Origin: Alistipes montrealensis
GTDB taxonomy: Bacteria; Bacteroidota; Bacteroidia; Bacteroidales; Rikenellaceae
Direction: 5' to 3'
Assembly (NCBI RefSeq): GCF_018362775.1
Contig: NZ_JAGYXY010000004.1
Coordinates: 171,630 to 235,629 of the forward strand
DNA length: 64,000 nucleotides
Of the stretch, positions 17,247-25,418 are shown piece after piece; positions within the stretch are counted from its first letter, which is position 1, and each line of letters opens with the position of its first letter. A program made the position numbers and the translations under genes. The notes below the pieces were generated by a model that made no database searches, was not told the origin of the DNA, and saw only the letters and a list, made by a program, of their open reading frames with translations.

Positions 17247-17289
17247 ATTTTTGCATCGTTATACAATTGTGTTATAACGATGCAAAAAT
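17247..17289. repeat. Perfect 17-bp inverted repeat, candidate attachment site
   Basis: Arms 17247-17263 and 17273-17289 are exact reverse complements (ATTTTTGCATCGTTATA) around a 9-base spacer, just after the stop of the second integrase. The core TTTTGCATCG also occurs in the last codons of mnmE. It may be a recombination or attachment site, or a simple hairpin ending the integrase transcript. Confidence 0.6.
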
Positions 17290-17304
17290 TCGTATAATAA
17301 CAAA

Positions 17305-18402
17305 TTACTTCAGTGAAATCCGATTCGCCGACTCGCGCTTCTTTTCGTTGACCAGCTCGGCATAAATCTGCGTCGTCGAGACATTTTTGTGGGTGAGCAT
17401 TTTGCTGACGGTAAAGATGTCCGTGCCTAATGCTATCTGAAGTGTGGCGAACGTGTGGCGGAAGCAATGGAAGGTGATATTGCGTTCTATCCCTGCTGTG
17501 CGAATCCATTTCTGTAGTGGATGTTGGGTCATCGAACGTTCCAGCCCTTTAAATACTTTGCCCGTACCTGGTTGGCCGCAGTATTCCAACGCTTCGTCGC
17601 TGATGGGCAGCGTCGCCTCGGTTTCTGTCTTTTCGGTGCGGATGCGCATCCACCAACCGCCGTCAGAAGCTTGAGAGATATGTTTCCATTCGAGTTGGAG
17701 TATATCGCTGATCCGAAGCCCTGTGAAGCAGGAGAAGATCGCCGCGTGTCGGAGAACCGGAATGTTGCAGGGCGTATCGGCCAGCCGCTTCAGTTCGTCC
17801 AGTGTCAGGAACTCGCGTCGGGTGTCCTCGTACTCGATTTTTTCAAGAAAATCGTTGACGTTCTCGCGGATCAGCTTGTCGCGGTAGGCGATCTTCAGCA
17901 GGGCGCGAAAGGTCGAGAAGTATCCTGCGGCGGAATTGCACTTCATCTTCTTGTTGGTGAATTTGAGTTGGCGCGTGGTCATCAGGTAGTCGCGAAAGCG
18001 GCGGCACAGATCGACCGTCACCTCCCCGAACGAACACTTGCCGCCACAGAATTTTTCGAAATGTTTGTAGACCATCCGCCATTTGGGGTCTTTCTTTAGG
18101 GCGATGCTTCGGAAGAAATCGAGAAAGTCGGCTTTGAGTTTGTGCTTGTCCAAAAAGCCGAACTCCTCGTTGATGCACGACTGCACCCTCACCGATCGGA
18201 TCGCTTCGGCTTTGTAGAGCATTTCCCGGTTGTAGTCGCGCTGAATTTCGTTCTGTGGATTCTGGTAGATGTAAATCCCTAAATACTCCTTGTGAACGAG
18301 TTTCATGGTCGCTTTGCAGCGGACCGGAGGATAGAAATCCAGATAGAGCGATTCTCGGTTTCGTGTGATCGGCTTGTGGCGGAGTGTTACTTTTGTTCCC
18401 AT
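17305..18402 (-). CDS. Tyrosine recombinase (integrase)
   Basis: A 365-residue integrase with the full catalytic set: Arg in CFTGLRISDILQLEW, Lys in RIRTEKTETEATLP, HCFRHTFATLQ (His-x-x-Arg), and MLTHKNVSTTQIYAE (His and nucleophile Tyr). The N-terminal region (VTLRHKPITRNRESLYLDFY) and the SAM-like domain (~95-200) match transposon and integrative-element integrases of Bacteroidetes. It begins 12 bases after the five-HTH gene, so the two are probably co-transcribed. An inverted repeat sharing a core with the end of mnmE lies just downstream, suggesting this is the enzyme that placed the island beside mnmE. Confidence 0.93.
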   Translation of the reverse strand: MGTKVTLRHKPITRNRESLYLDFYPPVRCKATMKLVHKEYLGIYIYQNPQNEIQRDYNREMLYKAEAIRSVRVQSCINEEFGFLDKHKLKADFLDFFRSIALKKDPKWRMVYKHFEKFCGGKCSFGEVTVDLCRRFRDYLMTTRQLKFTNKKMKCNSAAGYFSTFRALLKIAYRDKLIRENVNDFLEKIEYEDTRREFLTLDELKRLADTPCNIPVLRHAAIFSCFTGLRISDILQLEWKHISQASDGGWWMRIRTEKTETEATLPISDEALEYCGQPGTGKVFKGLERSMTQHPLQKWIRTAGIERNITFHCFRHTFATLQIALGTDIFTVSKMLTHKNVSTTQIYAELVNEKKRESANRISLK

Positions 18403-18414
18403 AGTTTTTATGTA

Positions 18415-19488
18415 TTAGATTATAATCGGTTGTTCGAAAATGGCGTCGAGGTGTGGTTTTGAAATTTTGACATAGCGTCCATCTTTGATCTTCGGTACGT
18501 TGTTATACCGGATGTGATGATAGAGTGTGTCCCGCGTCAGGTTGTATTTTGCCATGGCTTCCTCGACGGTGTAGTACTCCGGTACGAGCAGCTTCTCGCG
18601 GACAAGCCGGTCGAAATGTTCCTTGGAGTAATAGCCTTTGTTGCCGCGCCGGATTTTCGGGATCGGATTTTTATAGATTAGATTCGACACATAACCCGGT
18701 TCGAAGTTGTAGAGCGTCACGATGTCGTTCATGCTGTACCACTCGCGGATCGACGGATCGGGACGGCGCATTTTGGGGTGCTGATCCGTATGTGATTTCG
18801 AGTAGTAGGTCTTGCCGCGGCTCTTCTTGCGAGGGATACCGTACTCCGAAGTGAAGGAGTAGACCGCTGAGACGCTCATGTTGTATTTCTCCCGAATCTC
18901 TTCCACGGTGTACCATTCGGCAACCTGCGGATCGGGGAGCTTGCGGGCAAAATGGCGGTCGATATGCTTTTTACTGTAAATGGTTTTTCCCTGGCTGAGT
19001 ACCTTGGGAATTTGTTTTGCAATTGCCATATTATATACAGTGGATTCGGATACTTCGAATTTTTCCGTAATTTCTTGCATCGTATAAAATTCGGTGATCG
19101 GGGCTCTGTTTACAGGCATTACTTCGTATGGTTCTGCATTGTCGAACAGGGCATCGATATCCTTTTTGCGGATAAAGATTTTCCGGTTGAGCCGCACACA
19201 CCGGAACTTTCCGGTCGCGCAATAGCGATGAACCGTTGCTCGGCTTATTCCCATCATATTCGCGACCTCCTGACAGCCCATATACTCTTTTGACATTAGA
19301 ATAGGTTGTATGGGAGCCGGAGAGGTGGCAAACTCCGGGAGATTTTGCCCAATATCTCGTCGGCGGTGATCTCTCTTGTAATGGCGCTGAGAACATGTGT
19401 GGGAGCAAAATCTTGTTACAGTGGTCTTTGCGATAAACCGTCGGCCGCAGAACTCGCAAATGCACTCGATTCGTAGGTTACTACTCAT
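18415..19488 (-). CDS. Protein with five tandem excisionase-type HTH motifs
   Basis: A 357-residue protein, start taken at the ATG giving MSSNLRIEC. The N-terminal ~35 residues hold a zinc-finger-like set (CICEFCGRRF, then RFCSHTCSQRHY). Five similar units of ~50-60 residues follow, each opening with an aromatic 'YT/YS' and a helix-turn-helix and closing with a basic strand and 'sK.H.D': MGCQEVANMMGISRATVH, YTMQEITEKFEVSESTVY, YTVEEIREKYNMSVSAVY, YSMNDIVTLYNFEPGYVS, YTVEEAMAKYNLTRDTLY. It lies 12 bases before the integrase and could be a directionality factor, regulator or end-binding protein that spans repeated sites. An extension at the 5' end to 19683 is open but not protein-like. Confidence 0.8.
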   Translation of the reverse strand: MSSNLRIECICEFCGRRFIAKTTVTRFCSHTCSQRHYKRDHRRRDIGQNLPEFATSPAPIQPILMSKEYMGCQEVANMMGISRATVHRYCATGKFRCVRLNRKIFIRKKDIDALFDNAEPYEVMPVNRAPITEFYTMQEITEKFEVSESTVYNMAIAKQIPKVLSQGKTIYSKKHIDRHFARKLPDPQVAEWYTVEEIREKYNMSVSAVYSFTSEYGIPRKKSRGKTYYSKSHTDQHPKMRRPDPSIREWYSMNDIVTLYNFEPGYVSNLIYKNPIPKIRRGNKGYYSKEHFDRLVREKLLVPEYYTVEEAMAKYNLTRDTLYHHIRYNNVPKIKDGRYVKISKPHLDAIFEQPIII

Positions 19489-19755
19489 AATGGCTCCGAT
19501 AAAGGTTCCCGATTGTGTTGCTGCTCCGACCTCTACGTCGCACCTCGTATCGGCTCGTCTCAATTTTCCAGAACCTTGGAGACGGAATCGAGTACCCCTG
19601 CAGACATTGGGGCTCGGGGGAGAAACGGGGGTGAAAAAAGTACGCAAGATTGCATATGCAATCGCAGCGGCGATAAAGTGCAAACGCTGTTAGGCGCTCT
19701 GAATGAGCGCCTAAGTAATCGTTACTGAGTGTTGTTGATCGTTGGTTATCGGCTC
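19489..19755. other. Junction between island and mnmE
   Basis: About 267 bases between the five-HTH gene and the mnmE stop. It holds a 9-bp hairpin (19691-19699 with 19705-19713) without a T-tract on either strand. No tRNA gene is seen. This is where an island end would fall if integration used the 3' end of mnmE. Confidence 0.5.
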
Positions 19756-21111
19756 CTATTTGCCGATGCAAAATTTCGAAAAGATGTTTTGCAGGATTTC
19801 ATCGGGGGCGATGGCGCCGCGGCCGGTGATGGCGCCGAGGAGGGTGATGACCTGGCGGATTTCTTCGCTCAGCAGATCGGTCGGAAGGCTGTTCGCGAGG
19901 CCGTCGAGGGCGTGGCCCAACGCTTCGCAGGCCGCCGTGAGGGCCTCGTAGTGGCGGCTGTTCGAAACGACCGGGTCGCCGTGGTAGAGCGCTTCGGTGT
20001 CGACGGCGCAGCGCAGGGCGTCGCACAGGGTGTCGATGCCTTTACCATGTTTCGCCGAGATGCCGATGGCCCCTTCGGGCAGTTGCTGCGCTACGGGAGC
20101 TTTGTCGAGTTTATTGATTACGGTCAGGAGTTTCTGCCCGGGCCGAAGCGGGAAACCGGGGGCGGGAACAGGCCCTGCGAGTGCCGATGCGTCGACCATG
20201 TGAATGACGATCTGCGCCCGTTCGATGCTCGACATCGTGCGTTCGATTCCCATGCGTTCGAGGCGGTCGTCGGTCGAGCGGATTCCGGCCGTGTCGAGGA
20301 ACCTGAAGAGCACGCCGCCGATGTTGGCACACTCTTCGATCACGTCGCGCGTGGTTCCGGCGATCTCTGAGACCATGGCGCGCTCCTCATTCAACAGGCG
20401 GTTCAGCAGCGTCGATTTTCCGACGTTCGGGGCTCCGGCAATGGCTACGGCGACACCTTCCTTGATGGCGTTGCCCAGCGAAAACGAACTGCGCAGGCGG
20501 TCGATCTCCGCAGCGATGCGCAGCATCGTTTCGCGCAGAGCCGTCCGGTCGGCGAACTCCACGTCTTCTTCCGAAAAGTCGAGCTCGAGCTCGAGCAGCG
20601 AGGTCAGGTTCAACAATTTCCCGCGCAGGGCTTCGAGCTCTTCGGAGTATCCGCCGCGCATCTGTGTCGAGGCCAGCGCATGTGCGGCCCGCGACGACGA
20701 GGCGATCATGTCGGCGACGGCTTCGGCCTGCGAGAGGTCGAGTTTTCCGGCCAGGTAGGCGCGGATGGTGAATTCGCCCGGCTGGGCCATGCGTCCGCCT
20801 GCGGCGGTCAGCAGGCGAAGGATTTCAGAGACGATGTAAGAGGAACCGTGGCACGAGATTTCGACCGAATCTTCGCCCGTATAGGAGTGCGGAGCGCGGA
20901 AAACGGTCGCCAGTACGTCGTCGATCACGCGGTCGCCGTCGGCGATCGTACCGTAATGCACGGTATACCCGTCGGCTTCGGCCAACGGCCGACGGGCGCG
21001 GAATATCCGGTCGCAGACGGCAAAGGCCTCTCCGCCGCTGATGCGGATGACGGCAATGGCCCCTCCGGCGGCGGTTGCAGGGGCGACGATGGTATCGTGA
21101 TCGGTATTCAT
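19756..21111 (-). CDS. mnmE: tRNA uridine-5-carboxymethylaminomethyl modification GTPase MnmE
   Basis: A 451-residue GTPase that works with MnmG to modify U34 of certain tRNAs. The N-terminal folate-binding domain (~1-120, TIVAPATAAGGAIAVIRISG), a helical domain and the G domain are all present: G1 AGAPNVGKST (~225-234), G2 and G3 regions AGTTRDVIEE and DTAGIRSTDD, and G4 NKLD. The C-terminal CIGK (448-451) carries the conserved Cys. The start overlaps the upstream mltD stop by one base, so it ends the parA-parB-DUF5683-mltD-mnmE operon. Its 3' end is a known target for genomic islands in other phyla, and an island appears to abut it here. Confidence 0.97.
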   Translation of the reverse strand: MNTDHDTIVAPATAAGGAIAVIRISGGEAFAVCDRIFRARRPLAEADGYTVHYGTIADGDRVIDDVLATVFRAPHSYTGEDSVEISCHGSSYIVSEILRLLTAAGGRMAQPGEFTIRAYLAGKLDLSQAEAVADMIASSSRAAHALASTQMRGGYSEELEALRGKLLNLTSLLELELDFSEEDVEFADRTALRETMLRIAAEIDRLRSSFSLGNAIKEGVAVAIAGAPNVGKSTLLNRLLNEERAMVSEIAGTTRDVIEECANIGGVLFRFLDTAGIRSTDDRLERMGIERTMSSIERAQIVIHMVDASALAGPVPAPGFPLRPGQKLLTVINKLDKAPVAQQLPEGAIGISAKHGKGIDTLCDALRCAVDTEALYHGDPVVSNSRHYEALTAACEALGHALDGLANSLPTDLLSEEIRQVITLLGAITGRGAIAPDEILQNIFSKFCIGK

Positions 21112-22472
21112 TACCTGCCTTCGATGCGGAGTTTTTGTCCGATGCGGAGTTTGTGGGCGCTCTTGAGGTTGTTCCAGCGCATGATCTGCGTCGTGGTTAC
21201 GCGGTAGCGGCGGGCGATGGCGCCCAGCGTGTCGCCCTTCTTGACCACATAGACCGATCCGCTGCGCTCCTGGCGTTTCTTGTCGAGGTTGGCCGGGTTG
21301 ATGTATTCCTTGAGGTACATCGAGTCTTTGGCGTAGATTTCAGGCTCGTGGGCGATGTATTGCATGACATAACGCTGCGGCAGGACCAGTGCATAGGATT
21401 TGGTTGTCGCCGGGATGATGTCGAGTTTGTATTGCGGATTGAGCTGGCGCAGGGTTTCGATCGGCAGATCGATCGTCGAGGAGATTTGTTCCAGGTGCAT
21501 CAGTTTGTTGATCCGGACCGTGTCCACCGAGAGCGGAATCGGGGCTTCGGTCGGTTCGATGCCGTGCTGGCGGTGGTAGGCGTAGGCATATGATGCGCCG
21601 ATGAAGGCGGGCACATAGCCGCGTGTCTCGCGGGGCAGGTAGTCGTAAATCTCCCAGAAATTCTTGCCGCCCGAACGGGCGATGGCTTTGTTGACATTGC
21701 CCGGTCCGCAGTTGTAGGCGGCGATGGCCAGCGACCAGTCGTTATAGATGGCGAAGAGGTCTTTCAGGTAGCGGCAGGCGGCCTGCGTGGCGCGGTAGGG
21801 ATCGCGGCGTTCGTCGACGAGCGAGTTGATTTCGAGTCCGTAGCTCTTGCCGGTCGTGGGCATGAACTGCCACAGTCCGACGGCTCCCATGGGCGATACG
21901 GCTGTCGTGGAGAGCGCCGACTCGATGATCGGCAGTGCGCGCAGTTCGACGGGCAGTCCTTCGCGGAGCAGTTCCTCCTCGATGATCGGAAAATAGTATT
22001 GCGACATGCCGAGGATGCGGCTGATCGTTCCGTAGCGGGAGTTGGTGTATCGGTTGATGTACCCCTTTACGATGCTGTTGTAGGGGAACTGGATCGGCGA
22101 CGCGAGGTCGAGCAGCCTCCGGGCATAGACCGAGTCGGGCGTGTTGTCCATGACCTCGGTGGAATCTTCGAGGATGTATTGTTTGAAAAACTCGCTGTAA
22201 GCGTCCTGTCGCTGGCGCTCACGCCATGCAGCCAGCAGCGAATCGGTTTGTTCGGGGGTGAATCCCAGCGTCATGTCGTTGACGATGGGTTCTTCCGCAG
22301 GTCCAGGCTCAGGCTGGGGTGCGGGGACCTTTTCCACTTCGGGAACGGCTGCCGGGACGGCGGTTTCGGTCTGGGCTTTTTTGTCGCGTTTTTTCTTGCG
22401 GGGGCTGCGGTCGAGGGCCGACGCCGACGCGGCGACAGCGAGAAGCAGCACTATGGTCAGGAGTTTCTTCAT
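21111..22472 (-). CDS. mltD: Membrane-bound lytic murein transglycosylase D-like, with LysM
   Basis: A 453-residue periplasmic enzyme cleaving peptidoglycan glycan strands. It has a signal peptide (1-19), then a proline/glutamate-rich linker (~25-65). An SLT domain (~150-300) holds the catalytic Glu in ALPIIESALSTTAVSPMGAV and the motifs GLWQFMPTTGKSYG and AIAAYNCGPGNVNKAI. A C-terminal LysM repeat (~405-452, VYVVKKGDTLGAIARRYRV) anchors it to the wall. The start lies 3 bases from the end of the DUF5683 gene. The signal lacks an obvious lipobox, so outer-membrane anchoring is not certain. Confidence 0.93.
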   Translation of the reverse strand: MKKLLTIVLLLAVAASASALDRSPRKKKRDKKAQTETAVPAAVPEVEKVPAPQPEPGPAEEPIVNDMTLGFTPEQTDSLLAAWRERQRQDAYSEFFKQYILEDSTEVMDNTPDSVYARRLLDLASPIQFPYNSIVKGYINRYTNSRYGTISRILGMSQYYFPIIEEELLREGLPVELRALPIIESALSTTAVSPMGAVGLWQFMPTTGKSYGLEINSLVDERRDPYRATQAACRYLKDLFAIYNDWSLAIAAYNCGPGNVNKAIARSGGKNFWEIYDYLPRETRGYVPAFIGASYAYAYHRQHGIEPTEAPIPLSVDTVRINKLMHLEQISSTIDLPIETLRQLNPQYKLDIIPATTKSYALVLPQRYVMQYIAHEPEIYAKDSMYLKEYINPANLDKKRQERSGSVYVVKKGDTLGAIARRYRVTTTQIMRWNNLKSAHKLRIGQKLRIEGR

Positions 22473-22475
22473 CGT

Positions 22476-23645
22476 CTAAAATTTGAGGCTCAGGTTGAAG
22501 CCGAATACCGGGCGGTTGCTTCCGAGATTGGGGATGTAAGTGTAATCCACCAGCGGTTCGAGGTTCATCGAGAGGTCGTCCGAGATGTCGTAGTCTTTCA
22601 GGTGGGCATCGACATGGGCGTCGACGATCTGCAGGACGTACAGCGCGCCCGAGAGGATGATACACAGGTCGCGGTTGCGCCGGTAGTTGTTCCTCAGGTT
22701 GCGGATGTAGGAGGCCGAGTAGCGGCCCTGGAACTCGTCGGTAGGGCCGTTGGGGTATTTGTCGGGATTCTTCTCGTAGTCGCTCAGCAGGTTGTAGGCC
22801 TTCTTGAAACGCTGGTAACCGCGGTTGTTCCAGTCGATACAGTAGATCATCGAGGCGAATCCGCCGATGACGAACGGCACTTTCCAGTAGCTTTTGTTGT
22901 AAATCTGTCCCGCGCCGGGGAAGATGCAGGCCAGCGTGGTGGCTTTTTTGACATCCGACACGTCATTGGTCTTGTAACTCACCGCCGCATCGCCGATGAA
23001 ATAGATGTACGAGGCGATCGTGACGCCCAGGTACATCTGCCGCCGCGTGTTGCTGCGGATCATTTTGGACTGGAGGGCGTCGAGTTCGGGCGTACGCGAA
23101 AGGTTCGCATCCGTATAGGATTCGAATTCGCGTTTGAGCGGTTTGTAGGTCTTGTTCTCGTGGATGTAAAGCCCCAGTCCGGTTCCTACCAGTCCGTAGA
23201 GGATCGGCAGTTTCCAATATTGCTTGTTGTAAATCTGTCCGTAGCCGGGGATTACGGTCGAAATCCAGCAGACTTTGGAAAGCGACATCGAGTCGCTTAT
23301 GAACCAGCCTTTTTTGTAGACGAGGGGCTTGGCCGCCGTGTCGATGCCCTGTCGTACGGCGTCGAAGCGCGCCAGGGCCACCGAGTCGAGGAAGTGCAGG
23401 TCGTCGGTACGCAGGGCTGCGACGGCTGCCGAGTCGGCGGCGTAGTCGAGTGCCGCTATCGAGTCTATCTGCTGCACAAGATCTGCCAGACGGAGCGAGT
23501 CGCGCCGGCCTTTGAGTGAATCCGGTTTTTCGAACTGGCCGCCGCGGACGACGGTACGCGCGCCGCGATGGAGCTGCGCCCCGGCAGGCAGCCACAGCGT
23601 GAGGGCTGCGACGAGGAGCAGAAGTCTGAACCGGATTGTCACCAT
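22476..23645 (-). CDS. DUF5683-family membrane protein
   Basis: A 389-residue envelope protein of a Bacteroidetes family without assigned function. It has a signal peptide (~1-23) and a long linker rich in 'DS' and 'AADS'. Two copies of a glycine-rich membrane motif follow: VIPGYGQIYNKQYWKLPILY (~133-152) and IFPGAGQIYNKSYWKVPF (~240-257), each before a hydrophobic stretch. The internal duplication suggests a two-fold hairpin arrangement in the membrane. It lies 7 bases after parB, a neighbourhood I recall being common in this phylum. Confidence 0.85.
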   Translation of the reverse strand: MVTIRFRLLLLVAALTLWLPAGAQLHRGARTVVRGGQFEKPDSLKGRRDSLRLADLVQQIDSIAALDYAADSAAVAALRTDDLHFLDSVALARFDAVRQGIDTAAKPLVYKKGWFISDSMSLSKVCWISTVIPGYGQIYNKQYWKLPILYGLVGTGLGLYIHENKTYKPLKREFESYTDANLSRTPELDALQSKMIRSNTRRQMYLGVTIASYIYFIGDAAVSYKTNDVSDVKKATTLACIFPGAGQIYNKSYWKVPFVIGGFASMIYCIDWNNRGYQRFKKAYNLLSDYEKNPDKYPNGPTDEFQGRYSASYIRNLRNNYRRNRDLCIILSGALYVLQIVDAHVDAHLKDYDISDDLSMNLEPLVDYTYIPNLGSNRPVFGFNLSLKF

Positions 23646-23652
23646 ATGATTA

Positions 23653-24522
23653 TCAAGAGCGTTTTGCGAAACGTTCGATGAACTCTTCGATGTCCTTGTC
23701 GTTGCTGAAGCCGATGACGATTTTGCCGCCGCCGTTCTTCGTCCGTTTGATCGCTATCTCCTGGGAGAAGAACTTTTCGAGTTGTTCGACCAGTTTCAGG
23801 TAGCTTTCGGGATACTCTTCGTCCTCCACATTCTGTGCCTCTTTGGCCGGGGAGTCGGAGAGCGTGCGGACCAGTTCTTCGATCTGGCGTACCGAAAGAC
23901 CCTTTTTGATACACTTTTTCAGCATGCGCAACTGCTCTTCGGCAGGTGCTCCGGCGATGGCTTTGGCGTGCCCCATCGAGATCAGACCCTCTTTGAGCGC
24001 CAATTGGACTTCGTCGGGGAGTTTCAGCAGGCGCAGGTAGTTCGATACCGACGAACGTTTCTTGCCCACCTTCTCCGACAGGGCGTCCTGTGTGAGGTTG
24101 CACTCGTCGATCAGGCGCTGCATGCCCAGCGCGATTTCGATGGCGTTGAGGTCCTGCCGCTGGATATTCTCCACGAGGGCCATGGCGTGCAGGTTTTCGT
24201 CGTCCACCTCGCGGATGTAGGCCGGGAGGGTCCGCAGGTCGGCGCGCTGCGCGGCCCGCCAGCGGCGTTCGCCGCTGATGATGATGTATTTGCCGTCGTC
24301 GGATTTCTTCACCGTCACGGGCTGGATGACCCCTAACTGGCGGATCGAATCGGCCAGTTCGTCGAGGGCCTCCTCGTCGAACTGCGTGCGCGGCTGCGTG
24401 GGGTTGGGTATGATGTCGGCGATTTCAATTTCGGCCATCTGGCTCATCGGTTTGAGCTTGGCATCCACGGGGTCGCTGCCGAAAATGGCGTCGAGCCCGC
24501 GTCCTAATCCCTTCTGTTTCAT
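23653..24522 (-). CDS. parB: Chromosome-partitioning protein ParB
   Basis: A 289-residue ParB/Spo0J-type protein that loads at parS sites as a CTP-dependent clamp and directs origin segregation with ParA. Visible parts: N-terminal MKQKGLGRGLDAIFG (the ParA-contacting peptide), the ParB/Srx CTPase domain (~30-125) with ENIQRQDLN and the GERRWRAAQ box, the helix-turn-helix LTQDALSEKVGKKRSSVSNY, and a C-terminal dimerisation region. It starts 12 bases after parA. No parS-like 16-mer was recognised by eye in the window. Confidence 0.96.
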   Translation of the reverse strand: MKQKGLGRGLDAIFGSDPVDAKLKPMSQMAEIEIADIIPNPTQPRTQFDEEALDELADSIRQLGVIQPVTVKKSDDGKYIIISGERRWRAAQRADLRTLPAYIREVDDENLHAMALVENIQRQDLNAIEIALGMQRLIDECNLTQDALSEKVGKKRSSVSNYLRLLKLPDEVQLALKEGLISMGHAKAIAGAPAEEQLRMLKKCIKKGLSVRQIEELVRTLSDSPAKEAQNVEDEEYPESYLKLVEQLEKFFSQEIAIKRTKNGGGKIVIGFSNDKDIEEFIERFAKRS

Positions 24523-24534
24523 ATCGGTATTTGT

Positions 24535-25305
24535 TTATTTACTGCTTTTGCGGTTGCGTTTCAAAAACTCCCGGGCCAGGGCCAGGTAGTTCTCCGAGCC
24601 GACGGCCCCTGCGTCGTAAAGCATCACGGGCTTGCCGTGCGAGGGGGCTTCTCCCAAACGGATATTACGCTGGATTATTGTGTCGTAGGCCAGGGAACCG
24701 AAGTGCTCCCGTACCTCGGTCACCACCTGGTTGTTCAGGCGGTTGCGCATGTACATCGTCAGCACGAAGCCTTCGATGTCGAGCCCGGGGTTCAGGCCGC
24801 TCTTGACTTTGCGGATGGTGTTCAGGAGTTTGGAGAGGCCTTCCAGGGCGAGGTATTCGCACTGCACGGGGATCAGCACCGTGTCGGCGGCGGTGAGGAT
24901 GTTGACCGTGGTGTAACCCAGCGACGGCGAGCAGTCGATGAAGATGTAGTCGAACTTCTCGCGCACCGAGTCGACGATGCGTTTCATCACGTGATGGGCG
25001 TTCTCCATTTTCGGCAGTTCGGTATCCGCAGCCACCAGGTCGATCGACGAGGGGAGGACCCAGAGTTTCTTGACATCGGGGCTGGCGAGGATCACCTCCT
25101 CGGCCTGTTTCTGTCCGGCGATACACTCGTAGATGCCTTCGAGGTTGATATCGAAGCCCAGTCCCGAGGTGGCGTTCGCCTGCGGATCGGCGTCCAGCAG
25201 CAGCACTTTTTTGCCCAGCAGGGCCAGCGAAGCCGCTAAGTTGATGGCCGTTGTGGTTTTGCCCACGCCGCCTTTCTGATTGGCTAATGCGATTACCTTT
25301 GCCAT
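24535..25305 (-). CDS. parA: Chromosome-partitioning ATPase ParA (Soj)
   Basis: A 256-residue MinD/ParA-type ATPase. The deviant Walker A is KGGVGKTTT (10-18), the A' motif is [16 protein letters not shown], and Walker B is [11 protein letters not shown]. It binds DNA non-specifically as an ATP dimer and moves ParB-origin complexes. It leads the operon that runs through parB, DUF5683, mltD and mnmE. A TAAATTTG element on the minus strand about 24 bases upstream may be its promoter. Confidence 0.96.
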   Translation of the reverse strand: MAKVIALANQKGGVGKTTTAINLAASLALLGKKVLLLDADPQANATSGLGFDINLEGIYECIAGQKQAEEVILASPDVKKLWVLPSSIDLVAADTELPKMENAHHVMKRIVDSVREKFDYIFIDCSPSLGYTTVNILTAADTVLIPVQCEYLALEGLSKLLNTIRKVKSGLNPGLDIEGFVLTMYMRNRLNNQVVTEVREHFGSLAYDTIIQRNIRLGEAPSHGKPVMLYDAGAVGSENYLALAREFLKRNRKSSK

Positions 25306-25328
25306 GTTTGAATTGGTTTATAAGCAGG

Positions 25329-25336
25329 CAAATTTA
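25329..25336 (-). promoter_or_regulatory. Candidate -7 element of parA operon
   Basis: Minus strand TAAATTTG, matching the Bacteroidetes TAnnTTTG box, 23 bases before the parA start. No clear TTG box was found at the right distance, so only this half is called. Confidence 0.4.
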
Positions 25337-25378
25337 ATGAAATTAAATGGAAATCCATAACCGTTGCGGAAAATTGCT

Positions 25379-25386
25379 TATCTTTG
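25379..25386 (+). promoter_or_regulatory. Candidate -7 element of CPBP protease gene
   Basis: TATCTTTG matches TAnnTTTG and lies 32 bases before the start of the divergent CPBP gene. A properly spaced TTG box is not evident. Confidence 0.45.
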
Positions 25387-25418
25387 GAGACGGAATGAAT
25401 TGATAGTTACACGATACT

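Noticed and set aside
19489..19683. N-terminal extension of the five-HTH protein
   Set aside because: The extra 65 residues are not protein-like and the zinc-finger-like motif begins right after the ATG at 19488.
19489..19755. tRNA gene as integration target of the island
   Set aside because: No cloverleaf or anticodon arm could be formed; the mnmE 3' end is the better candidate.
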